NCBI GenBank assembly: GCA_001803235.1
Contig: MHBL01000366.1
Location: 1 to 64,000, forward strand
Direction: 5' to 3'
DNA length: 64,000 nucleotides
DNA from: Lentisphaerae bacterium RIFOXYA12_64_32
Lineage (GTDB): Bacteria; Verrucomicrobiota; Lentisphaeria; Oligosphaerales; YB12-FULL-65-16
Within the stretch, counting starts at the first letter, position 1, and each line of letters opens with the position of its first letter. The position numbers were made by a program, and so were the translations under genes. A model generated the notes under the pieces. That model did no database searches. It was given only the letters and a program-made list of their open reading frames with translations, and was not told the origin of the DNA. Positions 7,922 through 19,900 of the stretch are shown here, piece by piece.

Positions 7922-10900
7922 TTACGGCGCGCCCACATCGATGGTCAGCGGCGTGTTGCCGAGGAGGAAGAACCAGGCACCCTGCCCTTGGCGCAGCGCG
8001 GACTGCGGCGTGAACAGCACCCGCTCGTACGCGGCTTGAAGGCCGTCTTCCGCGCGCCACGTCCAGACGGGGTCACGGACCGGATTGCCAAGCCACGACG
8101 GCATCGCCGTGTAGTCCGCGACCGTGCCGACCAAGTTCCAACCCGGCTGGAGCGTGAGCAATTGTTCGTTGGTGCCGGGGCCGAAATTACGTTCCAGCGG
8201 CCAGCCGACGACAGGCAGCAGCGTCGGCTCCTCGGGACGACCGGGTGCCGGCCGGTGGTAGACCCACATGCCGGTCAGCGGCTTGACGGTGTTGGCCTCG
8301 GCCACCGCCGTATTGCCCTCGTCCGGATCGGAAAACCGCATTCCCACGCCCTGAACCTGGCGCCAGACCCAGACATGGCCGCCCTTGGCGTCCCCGAACA
8401 GGCCGTCGGCAGTGGACTCGTCCACCTGGGTGCGCAGGTTGTCTACCGGCTGGATCGGCAGGGATACCAGGTTCCAGCCGGAGAACAGGGCCAGTTCGTA
8501 GATCGTGAGGCCGATACGAATACTGCCCAGGTCGAACCAGCCGGAATGGGCCGCGCCGGGGTTAATGCCATCGGACGCCACACTGCGGACGCGGGCGTAC
8601 CAGGTGTCGCGGGCCGTCGGCTTGCCGATATCGAGCGAGGCGTCGGAATCCTCGCTCGTGGCAAACGACTCATCCTTGGACCATTCGTATTCGAGCGTAA
8701 TCGGGTCGTTGTCGTCGTCGGCAGCGAAATCGACGTCAACCACCGAAAGCGCCTGGTCGGCCTGCGGCAGCGCGAGGTCGTAATCCGCCGCGGTCGGTGT
8801 GGGCGGCGGCGTGTCGCCGATGGTTAGCGTTCCGGCGACTGGCGGTGCGTCGTGGCGGCCGCCGAGGGAGAGGTTGGCAAACGCCGTAACCGTGGTGGAC
8901 CAGACATCGCCCCTGGTGGTCAGAGTCTTGTCGAGCACGGCCCCCGTGGTGTCGCCGGCTGGGATGCCCCCGCCCTTGCGCCACTGAATGTCGTACGCCG
9001 GGTTGCCGGCGGCGGCTGGGTCGAACCAAGTGAGGCTGAAACTCAGGTCGTCGGCGGTGCGGGCCGGGTTCGGCAGCACGCTGACGGCGGTGGGTGCGTT
9101 CAGGACCGTGACATCGGACGAGCGCGCCGGGCTGGCGGACAGGTCCAAGCCATCACTGCCGCGAACTTCGCAATACACCCGGTCCCCGACCTTGACGCTG
9201 TTGCCGTCTATCGTCAGAATGACTGCGTCATCGAAGGCCGGCAGCGGTACGGGATCGGCGCGGCGGTCCGTGCGGAACCAGCGAATCTGGGCCCTGCTAC
9301 CGTCCTGGGCGTCGCTGTCGGGGTCCTGGTAGGTCCAGCCGTCAAGCGTGAGGGGTTCAGTGGCGAACACCACTTCGGCGGTCGGGCCGAGCTGGGCATT
9401 GGTGACCGTCGGGGCGCGGTTGACGTTCTGCACCGCCACCTCGCGGGCCAAGGTGATGGTGTGCCCCGCCGGGGGGTTGTCGCTGGCGCTGAACAGGGCG
9501 TCGTACGTTTTCACCGGCGCGGCGCGGCTGGCTTCGTCATAGGACGGGGTCCAGGTCAAGGTGGCGTGCCACTGACCCAGGTTGTCGTCCCACGCGGTTC
9601 CGGTGATGGTAGCTCCGGCAAGGGCGCCGTTACTGATGGTGTACCCGAGACTGACGGGATCGCCGTCCGGCTCATCGGCGGTGATGCCGAGAGTGAGGGT
9701 GCTGTTCTCGCTGACCACGATAGGTGCGGCATCCGGATTCACGGCGAGATTGGACGGCGGATCATCCACGGGTCTGACCTGGACGATGACGACCCCGGCC
9801 AGTTCCCCGCCGGGGCCGACGGCCTTGAAGTCAATGCGGTCGGTCCCGGTGAAGTTGGGCGCCGGCGTGTAGGTGATCAGGGTAGGATCCGGGCCCGCGC
9901 CACTCAGTGATCCGAACAGCGGGTTGGAGACGTCGTAGGTGTAATCGTTTTCGCCACCCACGGCATTGATGCGGAAGGTGACGGTGGTGTCTTCGAGCAC
10001 GTCAATCAGTGTCCGCCGGATCACCGGGGCGGTGACCGGCAGGCCGTGCCATGCCTGCGTCAATACCGTGGCGGCCAGTCGCTGATCCAGGGCGACGGTG
10101 GAATCCGGCGCATAGGTTACCACACCGTAGAATTCCTCGTCGCCCGGGACGCCGTTGCTGCTGCTGCCGACGTCATGGGTGTTGGCGGGCGCCACGGGCC
10201 ACCACTGGTCCAGGTACTCGGCCACGACGCCGCCGAGGGCCACGCCCGGTCGCTTGCTCCAGACATCCTCCTCGGCATCCCAGGCGCCGTTGGTATTGGC
10301 ATCGGCGAAACAGAGTCCGGTGCTGACACCGGCCGTGCCCGGTCCCGGCGCCGGGTCGATCACCCTCTCGTCGACGGCGTCATAGACGCCGGCCGTGCCC
10401 TTGTTTTCATCCTGCCAGAGCGGTTCTCCGGGGGTGTAGGTGTCACTGGCATCGGTGTCAACGTAGTAGAGGTTGATGCTGCCCTGGTAGCCGGCGGCAT
10501 TGTCGGCCGGGGGAGTGCCGCTGATGATGACGTCCACGCCGGGGTTGAACAGGCGCGGCAACGCGCCGGCGCCGGCAACGTCTTGCCAGATCGGTTCACC
10601 GCTATCCCAGAGGCCATTTTCATTCGTGTCCTTGAAGGCGAGGCCGGTCTGAATGCCGGCGGCCTGGTCGGCCGGAGCGCCGATGATCGCCGTATCGTAA
10701 CCGGCCTCGAAGAAGCCGTTGCGGCTGATGACCATGTCCTGCCACACGGGTTCACCCGCGTCCCAGAGGCCGTCGTTGTTGGCATCATGGAAGAACAGGC
10801 GTCCGGTAACGCCGGTGTCGCCATCGCCAACGGTCGTGGCCGCACCGGTGTAGACGATCTGGTCAACGGCGGCGCGGTAAACGCCGGGTTCACTCACGCG

Positions 10901-13900
10901 GGTGGCAAGGTCACGGTACAGGGCCAGATCGATTCTGGCCTGGTTCGGTTCATCGAGCCGGCTGGCGGTTTCATCCCAGGCGTCAATACCGTAGCTGGCG
11001 ATCCAGAGCGGTTTGCCGGTGCCGATGTCGGTGAAGGACTGGAAGACGTCGGCGCGGTCGGGGCGTTCACCGGCGCGGGCGGTGGCGAAACTGTTGCGGC
11101 CGGTCCAGTCAAGGCCCCAGAGGTCGAGGCCGCCGGCGAGATGCTTGTAGAGCGGCAAATCGGCCAGGCTGTCGAGGGCCGTGGTGGTCGGATGGTAGAC
11201 GGGACCCTCGAGCTCCGCGGCGGCCCAGGCCAGTTCGCTGAGCAGCGCGTACCACGCGGTCTTCTGCGCGGCGTCTGCAAGCCCCGCGTCGACGCGGTCG
11301 CCGATGCACCACAGGAGCAGGGCCGGATGGTCCTTGAACGCCGTGACATACGCCTTGAAGTCCGCCAGGATGGCGGCGCGGGTTTCCGGCAGCGCCAGGT
11401 CAGCGGCCGCCGGGTCCACCGGGTAGCCGGCGATGACCCACAGCCCGGCCTTGGCCGCTTCGTCAAGCACGTCAGTGTTCAAGCGGCCGGGGGTGCGGAT
11501 GCAGTTGGCGCCCATGTCGGCGATGGCGGGCAGGTCACGCGGGAGCTGCCGCAGGCTGTAGGCGGCACTGTCGGGGGCCGGTGTGCTGCCGGGTGGCGTG
11601 GCACGGTAGAGCAGGCCGCGGCTGATGAACTCGCTGCCGTTGACGTACAGCGTGCCGTTGTCGATCCGGACCGGGCCACGACTGGCGGTCTTGTCCTGAC
11701 GCGATTGCGGATCCAGCGGGTCCGTGCTGTTGCGATACTCGATCAGGTTGGGACTGCCGTCGGCGTCGGGGTCGGCAAACGGCGCGATGTCGGTGAGAAG
11801 CGTGCCGGTGCCCTCGTCGAGGAACATGGCCTTTTCCCACCAGTCGGGCATGCCGTCGCCGTCACTGTCAACGTCGGTGATAACGAGGTTAGCCGTGATT
11901 TGCGGCGGCTGGCCGACGGGGTCCACGACCACGGCTTGGAGCGTGCCGGCCTCGGTGGCGTCGCGCAGGTGGTTGCCGTTACTGTCAATGAACGCCGTGA
12001 GGTAGTACCGGACCCCTTCGCCGGGCAGACTGGCAAAGCTGTACGGTCCCGGGTCGTTGAGCGTCGCGACGACCGCCGCGCCGACGGCGCCGCCGGTCTT
12101 CTGGTGCGGTTCGCAGGCGACGTCGATGCTGCCGGGCTGGCGGCCGTTGTACAGCACGGCGCCGGCAATGACCACGGTGTCGTGCAGGATACGCACCACG
12201 GCGTCGGGTTGTGCCGGCGCGTTCTCCTCAATGCCCGCCCCGTCACGCGCAATCGAGTAGAAGCTGTAGGTCAGGCCGCGGGTCACCTCCAGTTGCGTGG
12301 AGGTGGCCTTGGAGCCGCTGAGCCAGCGGGAGTAGGGGCCGTCGTTGATGGCCATGTAGATGTCGTAGCCGGCGAGAGGTGGGTCGAGGTCCAGCACGGC
12401 GCTGGGCGGAGTGGTGGTGAGGCCCCAGTTGACGGTCAGCATGGTGCCGTTGGCGGTGTCGAGGCCGTCGTCCGTGTTGCCCGTGAAGTCCGTTACCGCA
12501 CTGCTGTAGGCGGTGTTGCTGCTGAGGTGTTCGGTGAGGTTGGTCACGATGGCGGTGTTGTCATCGAAGACGATGGTGGCTTCGTTCCGAATGACCTGGC
12601 CGGCGGCGTCGGCGGCAGGCAGGATGGTGAAGGTCACGCGTCCCTCACCATGGCCCTTCTGCCCCTCGGCATCGGGCCGGTTCGGAGGCAGGAAGCCGAG
12701 GCCGGGATTGGCGGGCTGCCGGCCGGTAGCCGGGTCGACGGTGCGGAACTCCCAGGTCGCGGTGCGGTTGGCCGGGTTGATGGTAGCGGACAGGATCAGG
12801 TCCATGCCGTTGGCCAGCCGCAGGGTCTGGTTGTGATACGGCCGGTTTTCGGGCACGGCCACCACGGTATCGCCAAAGGCGAACTCGCCGAGGCGGAAGC
12901 GGGACATGTCGAGCTGCGCGGGCAGCACGTCGGTGACGCGCACGACGGACGCCGGGGCGGTAGCCACGGCCTGGTTCTCGAACATGATGGTGTAGTTGAT
13001 GACGCCATCGGGCGGGATGGCATGCTGCGGCCCGAACCCTTCCGGCCCGTGTTTCTCGTTCGGGTCATGGGAGAGGCCACTGTCCACGCCGGCGCCACCG
13101 CCGCCGCCCGGACCGCCCGGACCGCCGGGGCCACCGGGAGCGCCGGGGCCAGGGCCAGGCGGGGGTGGGGGCGGGCAGTTGGCCGCGGGCGGCTTCTGAC
13201 AGGGGTCATCACACTTTCCGGGGGTGGGCTTGCCGGCCTGGTCTTGTTTGCAGTCCTCTTTCGGCTTGCAGCATTTCTCCGGCACGGCGTACGGCGGCGC
13301 CCGCTGGCCACTCCGGCCATCCGCGAGACGGTCAGCAGTGATCGGGGCGGCGTTCGGGTCTTTGCCGTGGACCGGCAGCGGCAGCGGTCGGTCAAGTTCC
13401 AACGTGTCGAGACCACGGAGGCCGCGTCCGAGCATTGCCGTTTGGATGGCGAAGTCCGGGGAATCACCTTGCGTTTTCAGGTTCTGACTCCAGACGACCA
13501 CCGGGTCGTTGCCGGCGTAGCCGACCACCGGGGATGTGAGCTGCGGCATGCCGTTCTTGATTTGGACCACGGCGGCCCCGGCCTGCGGCTCACTCCACGT
13601 GCCGGTCCCGGCATGGTACTGGACGGTGTAGAGAGTTTCGTGACCCGTGGCGCCGGCGGCGGCGTAACGGTTCAGCCAGGCGACCGTCAGGTTGCCGGCC
13701 GCGTCGCTGGCGGCGGCGGGGACGCTGTCTTCACCCGGCAGCGTCGCCAGCACGGCGGGCGCACTCCAGGCGTTGCCGTCGCGATGCATGTACCAAATGT
13801 CGGAGTTGAAGAAGGCCCCGAGCAGGTCCGGAATCGGACTGTTGAAGTTGACGTTGGCGGGCGCGCGCACCCAGAACACCCACGCATCGCCGGTGCCGTC

Positions 13901-16900
13901 GAAGAGAAGCGCCGGTTCGCGGTTGAAGCTGGCGGCCGAGTCAAGGTCCGGCAGTGCGGTCCAGTGTGCGGCAGCGCGGTCACCGGGCGTGAAGGCGGCG
14001 AGCTTGAGCGCCGAGCCGGTGTTGCGGTCCATGTTGCCGCTGTCCTTGCACCAGGCCGCAAGGATTTCGCCGGTGCCGGGGTTGAGGGCGGTGGCCGGGG
14101 CGCCGTCAACCAGGCGGTCGGACTGGCCCTGGACGGTCGGGTCCAGCAGGCTGGCGCCGTCGCCATCGTAGACGTTGGTGGTGCCGAGGGTGACCTGCTT
14201 GGTGAACGTGGCGGTGGTGCGGGAGTAGTTGCCGCCGCGAGTCCCGTCCGTCCAGGTCAGGCGCAGACTGTCGGGGGTGATATCTTGCCGAACACCGCGG
14301 GCGATCTCGCCGTCCCAAAGCTCGCGGCGCGCCGGCGCGAATTCGGCCTTCCACTCCTTCTCAAAGTTGTACTGCAGGAACGGCAGGACCTTGAGAGAGG
14401 CGTAAATCTTGAACCCGTACTCGTTGAGTTTCAGGCCGTCTGGACGCGTGTACTGGGCCGAGATCGAGCCGATGCCGCCGACCTCGGCTTCGAGGGTCAG
14501 GGCCTTGGCCTTGCCGTACGGGCCGAACCCCACTTTGAAACCCGCCGAGCCCTCGCTGGGCTCGCCGCCCTGGACGCTCCACTTAAACTCGCCAGACACT
14601 TCGGCTTCGATCTTGACGCCGAGTTCGACAATCAGGCCGAAGGTGAAATCACCGACCCATGGAATGTCCTCGATGGTGACCCCGTAGTTGAGCGGGGCCA
14701 GCGGCACGGCGATGGAACCGCCGATGGCAAGCTTGAGCGTGCGGGTGGCCAGGATCCAGTTGCAGGGCGCTTCCTTGCCGTCGGGGGTCCACTGGCTGGC
14801 CAGCTCGATGCTGCCGGTCAGTTCGCGGTTTTCGCCGCCCAGTTTGACCTTGCCGCCGATCGTGCCCTTGCCGGTGGTTTCGCAGTCCTGCAGTTCCACA
14901 GCGATGGAACCGTTGACGCCCCAGCCGTAAGTCCCGCCCAGCACGGGGACTACTTTGGGTACGGAGAATTCCTTTTCGAAAAGCCAGGTTTCGGAGAACG
15001 AGGTGGCGCTGTCGCGGTCCCCGAAGGCGCGCTCCAGGCCGCGTTCGAGGTCCAAGTCCAGCAGCAGGCCGGCGTCGGTGCGCTCGGCGCCATCGCGGCC
15101 GTACGAGGCCGCGGGCGGCGTCAGCACCTTCCAGTACACGTCGGTATCGTCATCGGCCTGCGAACTGTCGGTACGCAGGAAGACGCCGAGGAGCTGGTCG
15201 CCGGACAACGGCACGGCGCCGAGGCGGTTGTCGGAGAACTGGCTGTCGGTAAGCAGGGCGGGGGCGGTCCAGGTCCAGAGACCGGTGGGTTGCTCGTTGA
15301 TGTCGCGCTCCGGCTCGCCCAGGCTGTAGAGGTAATGCGACGCGCCAGGCGAGGTCTCGTCGGGCAGCGAACGCCAGATGACGGCGATCCCGTCGCGCGT
15401 CTCGGGTGTGGGGGCGCCCGTGTCGGCAATGGCAAACGCGACCGCCCGCGGCTGGGTACCGAACGCGAGCGGGATGGCAGCGCCGGGGACCGTCGCACCC
15501 TGGGCTTGCTGCCAGGCCTGCGCGGTGCCGTCCCAGGTGGCATGCCAGATGGCGCCGTCGCGGCTCCAGAACAGGTGCAAGGCGCCGGCGGGGGACTGGG
15601 CCAGGTACGGATGCACGTCCTGGGTCAGGTTCTCGGGGTCCGGGACGACGTTAGCCGGGGGGTTGGCCACATTGATGAGGAGCGCGATCGCGTCGGTGTC
15701 GCGCGTCAGTGTGATGTTGACCGGCGGGTCAACCGCATAGTCGCTGACGTAGAGCCGGTAGTCGCCGGGGGCCACGTCCTCGAACCTGAATACGCCACCG
15801 ACCAGTGTTTGGGTCTGGTAACGGTGGTCCCCGTCGCTGCCGTGGAGGACAACCGCAATACCGGAGAGCATGGCGCCGGAATCGCGGTCGCGCAGGAAGC
15901 CGGACACCGCGCTGATGTCGTTCTCAAAGCCGCGGCTGGCGGCAAAGGTCAGCAGCCGGCGCACATCGTACTCGGGACGCCCCTGATGCCACCGCCGGAA
16001 CGCATCTTCGCGCAGTCCGGCGGCGAAGCCCTTGAGTGTATTGCCGTAGTGTCCGTGCAGGTAATCCAGCATGGCGCGCTGCAGGGCCGGGGGGGTATCG
16101 GTGTAGGTGAAAATGGCCTCGATATACGCCCAGTCAAGGGCCCCGTCCACGATGTCCAGAATGCGGAGGCTGAGGTTGTAATGGCCGGTGCCGGGAAGCT
16201 GGAAGGAAATGGGGATCGAGAAGCTCGCGCCAGGCGGCAGGCGGTCGGCCGGCCCGTCACGGTTGATGCCGAGTACCTGGATCTGATCGGTGACCCAGTA
16301 GTCGGTCTGGTTGAAGCGGAGTTGCGCGGCCGGTTGGCCGTCCGGGCTGGTGGCGGTAACCTGCAGCAGGGGCGCCGGAATGTCGCTGTCACCCGCGTTG
16401 CCATACTCGATCCAGCAGAAATTGACGGAATTGGGGCGCACGAAACTGGGGGCGACGAGCCGCGTGGTGAGTTTGCCGCCCGAACCGCGAATGACGTCCA
16501 CGGCTTCGGGGAACTCCGCGGTTGCCGCGGGGCCGGCGCCATCGCCGGGGTTGCTGAGCCGCAAGGTGTATTTCCCGAGTGCGGCCCCCGTCAGGTTGAA
16601 CGTGGCGTGCAGCAGTCCGGGCGCACTGAACCACAGTGACTCGGCCGCGAGTTCGGCGCGGGCCGCCGGACCGACCAGCACGGCCTGCGTCGCCGGCGTG
16701 AAGCGGGCGCCTTCGATCTTGAACGTCGTCCGTCCGCCGTTGCCGGCACGCCCCGGCGATACACTGCTGACCTCGAAGCGCAGGTACTTGACCCGGACCA
16801 CCACCGACTGCGGGGCGTCGGGGATGTTCTGGCCCTTGGCGAGAATGTAGTAACTGCCGGCGCGCGTCCCGGGGATGACCAGGGTCTGGTTGGGCTGGAA

Positions 16901-19900
16901 GTAGTTCGTGTACGCGAAGTCGGCCGTGACCGGGCTGGGCACGCCGCCGAATTTCACGAAGAGTTGCGTGGACGCGCCCACCTTGTTACAGAGCAGCGCG
17001 ATTTCGAGGTCCTTGCCGGCTTCCGTGTCGACGCGGTAGTAGAGCTCGGTGTCGCTGCTCATCGGGGCCGTGGCCTGATCGGTGTAGATGATGCCGTTGC
17101 CATTGGTGTCGGTGATCTCGTCCTCGATGTGGAGCTGCTCAATGGACGTGTCGAGGCGGTTGTTGGCGGCGGTAGCCCCGGCGTTGTTGGCCTCGTTGGA
17201 TTCGATGATGTTCTGGCGGATGTCAGCGCGCACGATGAGGTAGTAGCGGCCCTCGTCCACGGCCGGGAGCTTGAAGTCGGCGGCATTGGTGAGAGCGGCG
17301 GCGGCGGCGAGGGAGTGGCGGCCGGTGACACTGCCGACGAAAATGTCGTTCACATCCCAGGTGGCGTCACTGCTGAGGTAGACCGCGTCCGTCCAGGTAC
17401 TCTCGGGGATGTTGCCGGTGCCAGCGTTGGCAAGGGTCCAGGCAAGGTGGAACGTGGTCCCGGGGGTGACGCTCACGTCGCGGGCCGCACTCGCCGTGAC
17501 GTTGGTAACCTGGAGATCGTAATTGTAGGCGGCGTAGTTGGGGGAGCCCAGCACGGGTGGCGACACGATGGTGAACCACTGGTTGACACCGGATGCCATG
17601 GCGTTGTTGTTCTCCGCGCCGCGCTCATACACCTGGTCGCCGGAGTCGGTCCTGGCAATCAGGAAATACTGGCCGCTGAGGCCGGCGGGAAGGTTGATGT
17701 CCATGGTCCCGTCATAGGTTTGGCCAGGCGCGAGATTGCCCGCGTGCGTGGCGTAGCCGACCTGGCGGTCACTGTTGTCGTAGAAGCGGTCCTGCGAGAG
17801 GTAGACCGCGTCAGCCCAGCCGTTGTCGCCCGTAGCTTCGCTGCCGTCGTTGGAGACGGTGTAGGCGAAGCCAGGCACGGTCTGGCCGGCGAGGACAATG
17901 TCGTTCGCGCCGCTCTGGCCGGCAATGGCCTGGAGCGCCGGGGGCAGCGTCAGGGCCGTAACCCGCAGGTCGGCGGTGCCGGCCAGGGCCACGGCAAGTG
18001 GCACGGCGGTGCTGGCATTGTTCAACTCATTGATCTCGGGGACGTCCAGATGGCTGTCCGTTACGACGAACAGGGACCAGGCGCCTTGCAGGTTGATGTC
18101 GAGGCCGATGCGTTTCGTCTCCGTGTAGGCGCCGCCGGCGGGCAGTCCGGTATTGCGCGTATGCTCGGCCACGACACGATCGGTGGCCACGTCGAGAATG
18201 GCGTCCACAGAAAGGTACACGGAGTCGTGCCAGATGGCGCGGGTGAGCCAGGTGGCGGCGCCGGTGTTGCTGACGGTGTAAGAGACGTCCACATCGCCGC
18301 CGGACATGGCGGTGGCTGGCGTCACGGAAGCCGCGGTGACGCTGAGTTCCGGACGCGGCAGCAACTGGACGGTGACCGCGCGACCGATGAAGCGGTTGTT
18401 GACCTTGCCCTGCGCCCCGCCTTCGTAGACACGCCCATCGGCATCGGTGAACACCGCGAACTGGAGCGATGGCGGCGCATCTTCGGGCAGGGTGACGGTT
18501 ACCGTGCGGGTGTAGTCGGTACCGGGCGGCAGGGACGCCAGGTCAAACGCCACGTCCGGCGGCAAGGGGACGGGCGTCGCGCCCGGCGTGGTTGACTGGA
18601 AACTGAGGCGATCGACCCAGGTACTGACGTCTGGCGCGCCGGTACCGTTGTTGCGCACGGTGAACGTGAGCCTCACAGGCCGGCCTTGCATGAGTTCGTT
18701 TTCCGGGGTCAGGATGCTCAGGTCTGTGGGGACGAGGTCTGCCAGCGGTACTGCCGAGATGGTGATGGGCGCAGCGGAAACCGCGATGTTATTGGCTTTG
18801 CTGCCTTCGCCCTCATTCACGCCGACTCCCGACTCCACAATCAGGTAGAAGGCGCCGCTCAGGTCTATGGGAATGGGCCAGCTCGTGGTGCCGGTGTAGA
18901 ACCAACGGTTGTTCGCGGTCTCGGGGTTGGGCGTGATGTCGAGAGCGCCGAAGTGCGACACGGACCCGAGGCTGCGGTCGTTGCCGTCCAAGGTCTGGTC
19001 GGTGGAGAGCCGGAGGGCGTCACTCCAGTAGACTTCCGGGGTTGGCGAAAAGCCACGGTTCTCGACTCGCCAGTTGACGGTCAGCGTGCGACCGGAGAGC
19101 AGCTCCGCCGGCGGCGTTGGGCAGGTAACCGCCGTGGCCGCCAGGTCGGGCGGCGGGATTTGCACCAGCGTGATTTTCTGCGCAGCCACGCCGATACCAC
19201 CGTTGATGCTGCGCCCGAAGAGCGACGAATGGGTATCGCCGATGATCAGAAGATAATAGTCGCCGGCCGGCAGATAGCTCGGGATGACGTGCTCGGCGTG
19301 CCCGGAGATGTGGTCCCATTCACCGGGCCCGAGGCGCCGGCTGTGGTAGTTGTGCGAGCCGAGGAAGAAATCGGCGGCGTTGAAATACGGGTCGGCAGAG
19401 AGCGCCATCGCGTCGTCCCAGTGGTCGTTGCCGTCCATGGTGGCGCTGCCGGTGTTCTTGGTGGTCCAGGTGGCGCGCACGGTGTCCCCGGCGATGACCA
19501 CCGGGGTCTCGACCACAATGTCGCCCTCGGATTCGTCCCACACACCACTGGCGTTGCCGTCGGTGAACGGTTCGCCGAGGTCGTAATGGCCATTGGCATT
19601 AGCGTCCGTATAGGGCTCCGGCTGCGGCGGCGTCTCGGTGAGACCGAAGGCCGTGCCGTCGAAGGTCGACAGCGGCTGCAGGTAGTGGTGCGGCTCGACC
19701 ACAAAGGGGATATGGTTGGAGACGGGCACACCGGCGTCGTTGGTGGAGACGTTGGCATTGTCGTTCTCGGCCTGGTACTCGTAGACCGTGTCATCGGCAT
19801 CCGTCTTGACCACCAGGTAGTAGTTGCCGTCGGCCATTTCCCACGGCACGTTGAAGGTCTCGGTCTGCGTGTATCTCTGCTCAGGCTCGAGATAGCTCTG

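Noticed and set aside
10046-16639. Plus-strand ORF of 2,197 residues
   Set aside because: It lies wholly antisense to the giant CARDB gene and has shadow composition (Gly/Arg/Val/His-rich, no domain), as expected opposite a GC-rich coding frame. The same applies to 20822-23977 and other long plus-strand ORFs under the gene.
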